The notes: generated by a model from the letters alone, not told the origin. Numbered from the stretch's first letter, positions 1 through 6,232 are shown. The stretch: DNA of 6,296 nucleotides from an uncultured Tolumonas sp. (GCA_903931645.1 CAIZDF010000090.1:1-6296); one strand, 5' to 3'. Program-made: numbers and translations.

Positions 1-356
1 GGTGCCAGTAAATGCCCTTCCATGTGATGTACGGGGATCGCCGGTTTATCCCAAGCCATCGCCAGTGAGCGCGCAATGGTGGCACCAACCAGTAACGCCC
101 CCACTAAGCCTGGGCCCGCCGTGTATGCGATCCCGTCCAGATCCTCGGATCGACAACCGGCTTGCTGTAATGCCGCTTCAATCAACGGTAATGTTTTGCG
201 GATATGATCGCGGCTGGCCAATTCTGGCACCACCCCACCATAGTCGGCATGTAATTTAATTTGGCTGTATAATTGATGCGCGAGGATCCCGTCTTGATCG
301 TCAAAGATCGCGATCCCGGTTTCATCACAAGAAGTTTCGATGCCTAATACCCGCAT
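1..356 (-). CDS. tsaD: tRNA N6-threonylcarbamoyladenosine transferase TsaD, N-terminal part (runs off the window)
   Basis: TsaD, with partners TsaB and TsaE, transfers the threonylcarbamoyl group from threonylcarbamoyl-AMP to A37 of ANN-decoding tRNAs in the cytoplasm. The 118 complete codons visible begin [13 protein letters not shown], the typical ASKHA-fold start of the family. Residues 40-49 ([10 protein letters not shown]) and 80-92 ([13 protein letters not shown]) are also family hallmarks. The HHMEGH motif supplies the metal ligands at His111 and His115, the same numbers as in E. coli, so the start at 356 is well supported. The family is about 337-340 residues long, so roughly the last 220 are outside the window. 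It is divergent from rpsU, the arrangement known from E. coli (ygjD/rpsU). I found no convincing promoter for it in the 184-bp gap. The visible part shows no frameshift or missing key residue. Identification is near certain. Confidence 0.97.
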   Translation of the reverse strand, partial: MRVLGIETSCDETGIAIFDDQDGILAHQLYSQIKLHADYGGVVPELASRDHIRKTLPLIEAALQQAGCRSEDLDGIAYTAGPGLVGALLVGATIARSLAMAWDKPAIPVHHMEGHLLA

Positions 357-393
357 TTTTTGGTCGCTCCGGTAAAAATCCCACCGTTTATGA

Positions 394-756
<363 letters not shown>

Positions 757-781
757 TTTTACAGACCGTTAAGTTTTCTCG

Positions 782-821
782 ATAAGCCGCGCTTTCCTGC
801 GATTGCGCGGCTTATTCTATT
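782..821 (+). terminator. partial terminator/attenuator between rpsU and dnaG
   Basis: ATAAGCCGCGC (782-792) pairs perfectly with GCGCGGCTTAT (805-815) across a 12-nt loop. The 11-bp GC-rich stem is followed by a broken T-run (TCTATT, 816-821). The weak U-tract after a strong stem suits a leaky terminator. In E. coli a terminator at this place (T1) is known to lower dnaG expression relative to rpsU; the equivalence here is inferred from position and structure. Confidence 0.85.
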
Positions 822-837
822 GGCAGACGGAATTCAG

Positions 838-2586
838 ATGGCTGGCAAAATCCCGCAATCGTTTATTGATGATCTGCTGAATCGTACCGATATTATCGAG
901 TTAATCGACGGTCGTGTTCATCTGAAAAAAGCCGGTAAGAATTACCAGGCTTGTTGTCCATTTCATAACGAAAAAACGCCTTCTTTCTCTGTTAGTCCGG
1001 AAAAACAGTTCTATCACTGCTTTGGCTGTGGTGCGCACGGTAACGCCATCGGTTTTCTGATGGAGTATGACGGGCTGAACTTTCCCGACGCCGTCGGTGA
1101 ACTGGCAAATCTGCACGGCTTAACCGTCCCTAACGATCAACCTTTGCATAGCCAAGGGCCTGCCCCCTCAGCTGATCATTATCAATTGATGGAATGGGCG
1201 GCGCGTTATTTCCAAAATCAGTTAAAGAGTGCGCCACAAGCGATTGAATACCTGAAAGGGCGTGGTCTAACGGGCGAGATCGTCAAACAATTCGCGATTG
1301 GTTATGCGCCAGGCGGCTGGGATGGTTTACGCCAGACCTTGGTTCGTTCAGCAGCTAGCGAGGCGCAGTTGATTGAACTGGGCATGTTGATCGGGCGCGA
1401 TGGTGGCGGCAGTTATGATCGGTTCCGTGATCGGGTCATGTTTCCGATCCGCGATCGTCGCGGTCGGGTTATTGGTTTTGGTGGCCGAGTATTGGGTGAT
1501 GGCACGCCCAAATATCTCAACTCACCGGAAACGCCGATTTTTCATAAAGGCAAAGAGCTGTTTGGCCTGTATCAGGTCAAAGAACGGCATCGCAATCCGG
1601 CCCGCATCCTGATCGTCGAAGGTTATATGGATGTGGTGGCACTGGCACAATTCGGTGTCGACTACGCAGTGGCCTCGCTGGGCACCTCGACGACCTCAGA
1701 TCATATGCATCTGTTATTCCGCACCACATCTGAAGTGGTGTGTTGTTACGACGGCGATAATGCCGGTCGAGAAGCAGCCTGGCGGGCGCTGGAAAATGCC
1801 CTACCCAGCTTGCAGGATGGTAAAGATCTGCGTTTCGTGTTTCTGCCACAAGAACATGATCCAGATAGCTTTATCCGCGAATTTGGTCAGGCAGTTTTTG
1901 AACAAAAACTGGATAATGCGCAATCGTATGCCGACTTTTTGTTTGAACGTCTGACACGAGATTTGAATTTAAGTGGTGAAGCCGGACAAAATGAACTGGC
2001 CAATAAAGCAATTGCCCTGATCCGTCGTGTACCTGAAGGGTTTAACCGCGAAAGTCTGCTGACCAAGCTCTCCGCGCAATTGCGCTGGGGGGAAAATGAA
2101 AAGCGTCTGCGTGAGATATTCCGCCGTCAGGAACAAGAAGCACAACAAACCACCGCAGCAACAAAACCCGGTGGCAAAATCAAGCTGACACTGATCCGAC
2201 GGGCGATTGCGTTGATCGTGCAACATCCAGCTGTCGCGGCATTACTCCCCCCGCTGCCGGATGTGCTAATATCATTAAAGGAACCCGGCATTGAAGTGTT
2301 GCTAACACTGTTAGCGCAATTGCATAACAACCCAATGTCGACCGGTCAGTTGCTGGAACTGTGGCGTGATACCAAAGAAGGACGCGCCTTAGCACAACTG
2401 GCGATGCTGGATGAACTCACCGCCGGTGACAACATTCAGCAAGAACTGGAAGATGTCTGCGATCGCTTGCTCGATCTGTATCTGCAGCAACGGCTAGACA
2501 GCTTATTAAATCAGCACCAGCTGAATCTTGAAGAAAAACAAGAACTACAGTTTTTACTAACTGAATACAAACGATCCACGAAATAA
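838..2586 (+). CDS. dnaG: DNA primase DnaG
   Basis: DnaG synthesises the short RNA primers for leading-strand start and each Okazaki fragment, working with the DnaB helicase at the fork. The 582-residue product matches the family (581 in E. coli). The N-terminal zinc-binding domain has Cys40, His43, Cys61 and Cys64, the same positions as in E. coli. The RNA-polymerase (TOPRIM) domain follows, with Glu261 in IVEGYMDV, Asp305 and Asp307 in YDGDNAGR, and Asp341/Asp343 in DPDSF as metal-binding residues. From about residue 430 the helix-rich helicase-binding domain follows a Gln/Ala/Thr-rich linker. ATG 838 is chosen because MAGKIPQSFIDDLL is the family N-terminus. A TTG at 820 is in frame but lies in the terminator tail. 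The Shine-Dalgarno is weak (GGA, 828-830), which fits the low primase level known for this operon. No inactivating change is visible. Confidence 0.98.
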   Translation: MAGKIPQSFIDDLLNRTDIIELIDGRVHLKKAGKNYQACCPFHNEKTPSFSVSPEKQFYHCFGCGAHGNAIGFLMEYDGLNFPDAVGELANLHGLTVPNDQPLHSQGPAPSADHYQLMEWAARYFQNQLKSAPQAIEYLKGRGLTGEIVKQFAIGYAPGGWDGLRQTLVRSAASEAQLIELGMLIGRDGGGSYDRFRDRVMFPIRDRRGRVIGFGGRVLGDGTPKYLNSPETPIFHKGKELFGLYQVKERHRNPARILIVEGYMDVVALAQFGVDYAVASLGTSTTSDHMHLLFRTTSEVVCCYDGDNAGREAAWRALENALPSLQDGKDLRFVFLPQEHDPDSFIREFGQAVFEQKLDNAQSYADFLFERLTRDLNLSGEAGQNELANKAIALIRRVPEGFNRESLLTKLSAQLRWGENEKRLREIFRRQEQEAQQTTAATKPGGKIKLTLIRRAIALIVQHPAVAALLPPLPDVLISLKEPGIEVLLTLLAQLHNNPMSTGQLLELWRDTKEGRALAQLAMLDELTAGDNIQQELEDVCDRLLDLYLQQRLDSLLNQHQLNLEEKQELQFLLTEYKRSTK

Positions 2587-2597
2587 CAGGTCGTCAG

Positions 2598-2627
2598 CTT
2601 GAATTTCAGGCACAGCGGCACTATATG
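2598..2627 (+). promoter_or_regulatory. candidate promoter upstream of rpoD, readable as sigma-70 or heat-shock sigma-32
   Basis: As a sigma-70 promoter: TTGAAT (2599-2604), 17-bp spacer, TATATG (2622-2627). As a sigma-32 promoter: CTTGAAT (2598-2604) against the known -35 consensus CTTGAAA, a 14-bp spacer, and CACTATAT (2619-2626), which agrees with CCCCATNT at 5 of 7 defined positions. E. coli rpoD also has a heat-shock promoter, though inside dnaG. The start would fall near 2634, just before a small hairpin with arms CCCG (2639-2642) and CGGG (2647-2650). Box matches are seen; sigma-factor use is inferred. Confidence 0.45.
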
Positions 2628-2693
2628 ATTAACACATGCCCGGTTACGGGAATATAGCTACTTGATGCAAGAACAGCACTAAACAAACTACTA

Positions 2694-2727
2694 CCCTGTT
2701 ATACAAAATATAACGGGGCGGATTTTT
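2694..2727 (+). terminator. hairpin with short T-run in the dnaG-rpoD gap, possible attenuator
   Basis: CCCTGTTATA (2694-2703) pairs with TATAACGGGG (2709-2718) across a 5-nt loop, giving 10 pairs including one G-U. A run of five T follows at 2723-2727, four bases after the stem. This could partly terminate transcripts arriving from dnaG or from the promoter at 2598, or be an RNA-processing site of the kind reported between dnaG and rpoD in E. coli. The A/T-rich upper stem and offset T-run make it weak. Confidence 0.45.
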
Positions 2728-2783
2728 ACTTTGTCGTTAACGTGCAAAACGGCCGTCGTTTCTTTATAATCGGCGGATTTTAC
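2717..2783 (+). repeat. imperfect direct repeat GGCGGATTTT(T)AC before rpoD
   Basis: GGCGGATTTTTAC (2717-2729) recurs as GGCGGATTTTAC (2772-2783), 55 bp apart and flanking the rpoD-proximal promoter. The two copies differ by one T. They may be chance, or paired binding sites at the promoter; I recognise no regulator for this motif. Confidence 0.35.
2735..2770 (+). promoter_or_regulatory. rpoD-proximal promoter with perfect -10 and no clear -35
   Basis: TATAAT at 2765-2770 is a perfect sigma-70 -10 box. No good -35 hexamer lies 16-18 bp upstream (GTGCAA at the 17-bp position). Instead the region has the palindromes CGTTAACG (2735-2742) and ACGGCCGT (2749-2756), the latter nested in AAACG/CGTTT. 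The discriminator CGGCGG after the -10 is GC-rich. Start would be near 2777, with a leader of about 47 nt. A promoter with such a -10 but weak -35 may need an activator; this is inference. Confidence 0.5.
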
Positions 2784-2823
2784 GCAACCGAGCGATAAAT
2801 CAGCCTTAGGAAGTACCAACCGG

Positions 2824-4677
2824 ATGAGTTCTATGGAGCAAACCCCTCAGTCGCAACTAAAACTCCTCGTTGCCAAAGGTAAAGAGCAGGGCTATCTGAC
2901 TTACGCAGAAGTTAACGATCATCTTCCACAAGATATCGTTGATTCCGATCAGATAGAAGACATTATTCAGATGATCAATGACATGGGTATCCAGGTCGTT
3001 GAAAACGTACCTGATGCCGATGATCTGTTGCTGACCGAAAACAATGCCGCCGACGAAGATGCAGCAGAAGCTGCAGCACAAGTTCTGGCATCTGTTGAGT
3101 CTGAAATTGGTCGTACTACTGACCCTGTGCGTATGTATATGCGCGAAATGGGTACGGTTGAACTATTGACTCGTGAAGGCGAAATTGACATCGCTAAACG
3201 AATTGAAGACGGTATCAATCAGGTACAAAGTTCCGTAGCCGAATATCCGGAAGCGATCACTTACCTGCTGGATCAGTTTGATCGTTTTGAAGCCGGTCAT
3301 ATCCGTCTGGGTGACATCATTTCCGGTTTCGTCAGTGAAGATGACGATTTACCACCAACAGCAACCAACATCGGTTCCGCGTTAGATGAAGAAACGCTGA
3401 AAGAAGACGATACCGATGATGATGACGAAGATGAAGACGGCGATGATGATGCGGAAGAAGATACTGGTCCGGATCCTGAAGTCGCTCGTGAGAAATTCTC
3501 CGCGCTGCGTACTCAATACGAAAAAACGCGTGACGCCATCAAAGACAATGGTCGTGACAGCGATTTAGCCAAAATACAGATCCTTGAATTAGCGAACGTA
3601 TTCAAAGAATTCCGTCTGGTTCCGAAGCAGTTTGACCGTTTGGTTAACAGCATGCGTGACATGATGGAACGCGTGCGCGTACAGGAACGTTTGATCCTGC
3701 GTTATTGCGTTGAATACGCAAAAATGCCAAAGAAAAACTTTGTTTCTGCTTTCACTAACAATGAATCCAGCAATGGTTGGTTTGAGTTTGCGAAAAGCAG
3801 CGGTAAAGCCTGGTCTGCCGGCCTGGAAAAAATGGATGAAGAAGTACAACGCTCCATCCAGAAATTGCAGCAGGTAGAACACGAAACCGGTCTGTCGATT
3901 GCTCAGATCAAAGATATCAACCGTCGTATGAGTATCGGTGAAGCCAAAGCACGCCGGGCGAAAAAAGAGATGGTTGAAGCGAACTTACGTCTGGTAATTT
4001 CTATTGCGAAGAAATATACCAACCGTGGTCTGCAATTCCTTGATTTGATTCAAGAAGGTAACATTGGTCTGATGAAAGCGGTTGATAAATTCGAATATCG
4101 CCGTGGTTACAAATTCTCGACCTATGCCACTTGGTGGATCCGTCAGGCAATCACACGTTCTATCGCTGACCAAGCACGTACCATCCGTATTCCGGTACAC
4201 ATGATCGAAACGATCAATAAGCTGAACCGTATCTCTCGTCAGATGCTGCAGGAAATGGGTCGTGAACCGAATCCTGAAGAGCTGGCAGAACGTATGGGCA
4301 TGCCGGAAGACAAGATCCGTAAAGTGCTGAAGATCGCGAAAGAGCCTATCTCCATGGAAACCCCTATCGGTGACGATGAAGATTCGCACTTAGGTGATTT
4401 CATTGAAGACACTACACTGGCACTGCCAGCGGATTCTGCCACTTCAGAAAGTCTGAAAGCAGCCACCCGTGACGTATTGTCTGGTCTGACCGCGCGTGAA
4501 GCGAAAGTTCTGCGTATGCGTTTTGGTATCGATATGAACACTGACCATACTTTGGAAGAAGTAGGTAAGCAGTTCGACGTTACCCGTGAGCGTATTCGTC
4601 AGATCGAAGCCAAAGCATTACGCAAACTGCGTCATCCAAGCCGCTCAGAAGTTCTGCGCAGCTTCCTGGATGAATAG
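2824..4677 (+). CDS. rpoD: RNA polymerase housekeeping sigma factor RpoD (sigma-70)
   Basis: RpoD directs core RNA polymerase to -35/-10 promoters of most growth genes. The 617-residue product (614 from the second Met) matches the E. coli length of 613. Region 1.1 covers about residues 1-85, region 1.2 starts near [12 protein letters not shown] (99-110), and the non-conserved region has an acidic tract (189-217, mostly Asp/Glu). Regions 2.1-2.4 span about 375-450, with the -10 melting residues in [11 protein letters not shown] (431-441, Trp437/Trp438). Region 3 follows, and region 4.2 ends the protein with the -35-reading helix [10 protein letters not shown] (586-595, Arg588, Glu589, Arg592). 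Start choice is uncertain: ATG 2824 is 12 nt after AGGA (2808-2811), which favours it, whereas ATG 2833 ([10 protein letters not shown]) matches the usual family N-terminus but lies 21 nt away. It is the last gene of the operon, with promoters of its own upstream. Confidence 0.98.
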   Translation: MSSMEQTPQSQLKLLVAKGKEQGYLTYAEVNDHLPQDIVDSDQIEDIIQMINDMGIQVVENVPDADDLLLTENNAADEDAAEAAAQVLASVESEIGRTTDPVRMYMREMGTVELLTREGEIDIAKRIEDGINQVQSSVAEYPEAITYLLDQFDRFEAGHIRLGDIISGFVSEDDDLPPTATNIGSALDEETLKEDDTDDDDEDEDGDDDAEEDTGPDPEVAREKFSALRTQYEKTRDAIKDNGRDSDLAKIQILELANVFKEFRLVPKQFDRLVNSMRDMMERVRVQERLILRYCVEYAKMPKKNFVSAFTNNESSNGWFEFAKSSGKAWSAGLEKMDEEVQRSIQKLQQVEHETGLSIAQIKDINRRMSIGEAKARRAKKEMVEANLRLVISIAKKYTNRGLQFLDLIQEGNIGLMKAVDKFEYRRGYKFSTYATWWIRQAITRSIADQARTIRIPVHMIETINKLNRISRQMLQEMGREPNPEELAERMGMPEDKIRKVLKIAKEPISMETPIGDDEDSHLGDFIEDTTLALPADSATSESLKAATRDVLSGLTAREAKVLRMRFGIDMNTDHTLEEVGKQFDVTRERIRQIEAKALRKLRHPSRSEVLRSFLDE

Positions 4678-4685
4678 TTAAGATC

Positions 4686-4718
4686 ACAGGTTGGCGCTTT
4701 TATGAGCGCCTAACCTGT
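4686..4718 (+). terminator. hairpin after rpoD, mRNA end or weak terminator
   Basis: ACAGGTTGGCGCT (4686-4698) pairs with AGCGCC-T-AACCTGT (4705-4718) across a 6-nt loop, with one bulged T (4711): 13 pairs starting 8 nt after the rpoD stop. No T-run follows (the next bases are TGATAACTAG), so it lacks half of an intrinsic terminator. It may protect the 3' end or act with Rho. The structure is plain; the role is uncertain. Confidence 0.45.
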
Positions 4719-4725
4719 TGATAAC

Positions 4726-4754
4726 TAGACACTCAGTGTATCACTTCGTATAAT
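4726..4754 (+). promoter_or_regulatory. strong promoter of the tRNA gene
   Basis: TAGACA (4726-4731), a 17-bp spacer and TATAAT (4749-4754) match the sigma-70 consensus at 11 of 12 positions. The GC-rich discriminator GCCACC (4755-4760) is typical of stable-RNA promoters under stringent control. The start near 4761 leaves a very short leader before the tRNA at 4767, so the tRNA is probably transcribed independently of rpoD. Confidence 0.8.
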
Positions 4755-4766
4755 GCCACCTATTCA

Positions 4767-4842
4767 GGCCCCTTAGCTCAGTGGTTAGAGCAGACGACTC
4801 ATAATCGTTTGGTCCCCCGTTCAAGCCGGGGAGGGGCCACCA
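4767..4842 (+). tRNA. ileX: tRNA-Ile2 (anticodon CAT, lysidine type, reads AUA)
   Basis: A full cloverleaf of 76 nt with encoded CCA can be folded. The acceptor is GGCCCCT/AGGGGCC, D stem GCTC/GAGC, anticodon stem GACGA/TCGTT with loop CTCATAA, T stem CCCCG/CGGGG with loop TTCAAGC, and discriminator A4839. The anticodon is CAT, shared by Met, initiator and Ile2 tRNAs. The sequence is close to E. coli tRNA-Ile2 as I remember it, and the C4-G69 and C5-G68 pairs are known determinants for lysidine synthetase TilS, which converts C34 to lysidine so the tRNA is charged with Ile. The initiator is unlikely, since it lacks the 1-72 pair and ends its anticodon stem with three G-C pairs. In E. coli ileX also follows rpoD, with mug between; mug is absent here. 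Automated tools may label this tRNA-Met. Confidence 0.9.
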
Positions 4843-4850
4843 AATATATC

Positions 4851-4884
4851 AAGGACTTACAGCAGATTGTTGTAAGTCCTTTTT
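4851..4884 (+). terminator. intrinsic terminator of the tRNA gene
   Basis: AAGGACTTACA (4851-4861) pairs perfectly with TGTAAGTCCTT (4871-4881) over a 9-nt loop. Five T follow at 4880-4884, then GTTTG. It begins 9 nt after the tRNA CCA and ends that transcript. On the minus strand the same hairpin lacks a good T-run, so it is at best a weak terminator for the convergent gene at 4930-5193. Confidence 0.9.
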
Positions 4885-4929
4885 GTTTGTTGGCACTATG
4901 ACTTTAATGACAGTTGGCGAGTGGTAGCG

Positions 4930-5193
4930 CTAGCCGATGTAACAAGAAAAACGAAACTCTGCAGACTCATATTTGTAAGCGGTAAAACTGCTTTGCACGA
5001 AGCCAAACCCCGAATCTTGTTCCTCAAAAAACTGCTCTTCACAGACTTCGTTCATCTCATCCTGAGCCATGAACTCCGTATCTTCCAATAATTCTTTGGC
5101 ATCATAAGCAGCGCACTCTTCCCCAGGAAACATCATTTCCACCTGAACATCTGCTTTAGCTGCTAATGCAATTACTTCTTTAACCGTAGCCAT
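4930..5193 (-). CDS. small, highly acidic protein of unknown function (87 aa)
   Basis: I do not recognise this protein. It starts MATVKEVIALAAKADV, a likely amphipathic helix, followed by an acidic middle (about residues 25-60, rich in Glu/Asp) and an aromatic tail (residues 55-86 hold ten Phe/Tyr). Overall there are about 20 acidic against 5 basic residues, with Cys at 27, 51 and 84. There is no signal peptide or membrane segment, so a cytoplasmic location is likely. The start at 5193 is preceded by AAGGT (about 5200-5204) at proper spacing, and a convincing promoter lies upstream at 5246-5274. It points towards the tRNA and diverges from the 105-residue gene. A nucleic-acid mimic or a protein-binding acidic adaptor could have such a composition, but that is speculation. 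That it is a real gene rests on the ribosome binding site, promoter and composition. Confidence 0.7.
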   Translation of the reverse strand: MATVKEVIALAAKADVQVEMMFPGEECAAYDAKELLEDTEFMAQDEMNEVCEEQFFEEQDSGFGFVQSSFTAYKYESAEFRFSCYIG

Positions 5194-5216
5194 AAAATAC
5201 CTTGTTGTTCACTGTC

Positions 5217-5235
5217 GTTCAGCCGAGTGCTGAAC
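5217..5235 (-). promoter_or_regulatory. hairpin at the 5' end of the 87-residue gene's mRNA
   Basis: GTTCAGC (5217-5223) and GCTGAAC (5229-5235) form a perfect 7-bp inverted repeat with a 5-nt loop. The transcript start predicted from the promoter at 5246-5274 is near 5239, so the hairpin would occupy nearly the very 5' end of the leader, upstream of the ribosome binding site. A 5'-terminal stem commonly protects mRNA from decay; the repeat could alternatively be an operator just downstream of the start. Confidence 0.5.
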
Positions 5236-5245
5236 TAAGCCGGCA

Positions 5246-5274
5246 ATGATAATCGCGAGTCAGGACGACAACAA
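5246..5274 (-). promoter_or_regulatory. predicted sigma-70 promoter of the 87-residue gene
   Basis: Read on the minus strand, TTGTTG (5274-5269) is the -35, followed by a 17-bp spacer and TATCAT (5251-5246) as the -10. The predicted start is near 5239, giving a leader of about 45 nt to the ATG at 5193. Confidence 0.6.
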
Positions 5275-5308
5275 GAATTAAGCGATTTAGCCATATAACA
5301 CTTTCGTC

Positions 5309-5320
5309 AGTAAATTTACT
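5309..5320. repeat. 12-bp palindrome AGTAAATTTACT in the divergent intergenic region
   Basis: A perfect 12-bp palindrome lies between the divergent 87- and 105-residue genes, immediately before a possible -10 (TATACT, 5323-5328) for the rightward gene. No good -35 accompanies that -10. A palindrome here could be an operator for a dimeric repressor or activator; no known consensus is claimed. Confidence 0.4.
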
Positions 5321-5391
5321 TATATACTTAACTCAAGATATCCATTTATTACTCGCGGGTTCTGTTTTGTTCTCAGGATGGGAGACATACC

Positions 5392-5709
5392 ATGTCATGG
5401 CATAAAATCATCATCAGGAATGACGAACACGATACATCAGCCCAACCATTGAGCGTGACCGAGTTGTCAGTAGCAGCACTTAAAAATGGCTTAGTTAAAA
5501 TTTGTGCGAATGCCACTTACCTGCGAGGTTATAAAAATGAAATTGCGTATTACCAAGGGATGACTGCCGATGGTGACTATCTGTTTTATTTATCCCCGGT
5601 AATATCCTTAGCAGCACCGGGTTTAATTCATGAATTTAATGCTGAATCTTGTAAAGAACACCCTGATGTTTTGGGTTTAGAAGCGCGCCATTTTTACGAT
5701 ATAAAATAA
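5392..5709 (+). CDS. hypothetical protein, 105 aa
   Basis: Unrecognised protein. The start at 5392 is supported by the Shine-Dalgarno GGGAG (5380-5384) with 7 nt spacing. It begins MSWHKIIIRNDEHD and has a mixed, soluble-looking composition: a Leu/Val/Ala-rich stretch at 21-40, tyrosine-rich segments at 43-67 (TYLRGYKNEIAYYQG, then DYLFYLSP), a hydrophobic patch PVISLAAPGLI (69-79) too short and irregular to call a membrane span, and Cys38 and Cys87. There is no signal peptide. The alternating YLF/Y segments suggest beta strands, perhaps a small alpha/beta domain. Its DNA is AT-richer than the operon genes to the left. It is divergent from the acidic 87-residue gene and followed, after 131 bp, by another small gene on the same strand. 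No function is proposed. Confidence 0.65.
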   Translation: MSWHKIIIRNDEHDTSAQPLSVTELSVAALKNGLVKICANATYLRGYKNEIAYYQGMTADGDYLFYLSPVISLAAPGLIHEFNAESCKEHPDVLGLEARHFYDIK

Positions 5710-5715
5710 CGTAAT

Positions 5716-5739
5716 CTTGCTGCCAGCAAGCTACTTTTA
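5716..5739 (+). terminator. weak hairpin terminator candidate after the 105-residue gene
   Basis: CTTGC (5716-5720) and GCAAG (5726-5730) form a 5-bp stem with loop TGCCA; as DNA the inverted repeat is CTTGCTG-C-CAGCAAG. CTACTTTTA follows, giving a short run of four T. The stem is short, so leakage into the next gene is likely. Confidence 0.35.
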
Positions 5740-5840
5740 TGACATGCCCGATCATTTATAAGCTATTAGTGGAACCATTCTTATTTATAGCGTAGACCTA
5801 ATTACACAAGACTTTTCTTACGCGACAAATCGAGGGATGT

Positions 5841-6131
5841 ATGCTGAATAACGACGAGGTTGGCGCACCGGTAAGAAGTTATGCCATAGTCAGTGCCATA
5901 ACAAATAAAGTGGATGTCGTAAAAGCGATTGATTCACAGAAGGCGATTAACGAAGCCGTTCACTCTTATCCGCAACACAATACAACGCGAAATAATCCAG
6001 AATTAACTAATTATTTTTCTTATGAATTAACTGATGACGATGTATCTAAACTGACACGTTTAGACAATGATTTAGCAAAAATTGAATTTCTGAATACTCG
6101 CTACCCTAAACACCAATCGTGGCAAGTTTGA
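5841..6131 (+). CDS. hypothetical protein, 96 aa
   Basis: Unrecognised protein. The start at 5841 follows GAGG (5832-5835) at 5 nt, a good but close ribosome binding site. A second ATG at 5837 in another frame overlaps it and stops after four codons. The product begins MLNNDEVGAPVRSYAIVSAITNKVDVVKAI, predicted as a strand-helix start. Residues 45-58 are Asn/Thr-rich and probably loop, and the C-terminal third (DDDVSKLTRLDNDLAKIEFLNTRY, residues 65-88, in two helical-looking pieces) looks like an amphipathic helix. There are no cysteines, signal peptide or membrane segment. Codon use is AT-rich, like the 105-residue gene. I see no strong promoter in the 131 bp upstream, so it may be read through from 5392-5709. 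No function is proposed. Confidence 0.6.
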   Translation: MLNNDEVGAPVRSYAIVSAITNKVDVVKAIDSQKAINEAVHSYPQHNTTRNNPELTNYFSYELTDDDVSKLTRLDNDLAKIEFLNTRYPKHQSWQV

Positions 6132-6194
6132 CGGCATATTTAACGGGCAAAAAATATTTCCTTTTATAAAAAAACCCCTCAGTACAGAGTAATG

Positions 6195-6229
6195 CCGATC
6201 AGTTAAGCATTGACTGACGGATAAATCGG
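6195..6229 (+). other. structured intergenic segment with alternative stems
   Basis: TCAGT (6199-6203) can pair with ACTGA (6213-6217), extended by CCG (6195-6197) with CGG (6218-6220) around one bulged A. Alternatively CCGAT (6195-6199) pairs with ATCGG (6225-6229). Mutually exclusive stems just before a strong terminator could be part of a structured 3' UTR or of a small RNA. The pairings are seen; any role is inferred. Confidence 0.35.
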
Positions 6230-6232
6230 ATC

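Noticed and set aside
820..837. TTG start at 820 for dnaG
   Set aside because: It lies in the terminator tail, and the family N-terminus begins at the ATG at 838.
2967..3218. Minus-strand open frames within dnaG and rpoD, including 3985-4389
   Set aside because: They are opposite strongly conserved coding sequence and have no ribosome binding sites or family features; they are shadows of the real genes.
3398..3480. GAT/GAA-rich low-complexity tract in rpoD as a DNA repeat
   Set aside because: It encodes the acidic part of the sigma-70 non-conserved region, also acidic in E. coli; it is not a mobile or regulatory repeat.
4718..4723. TTGATA as -35 of the tRNA promoter
   Set aside because: It is 25 bp from the TATAAT; TAGACA at 4726-4731 has the correct 17-bp spacing.
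4930..6131. Toxin-antitoxin or phage-defence system among the small genes
   Set aside because: No overlapping toxin-antitoxin pair on one strand, no DNA-binding or nuclease motifs, and no recognised families; only small size and location suggested it.
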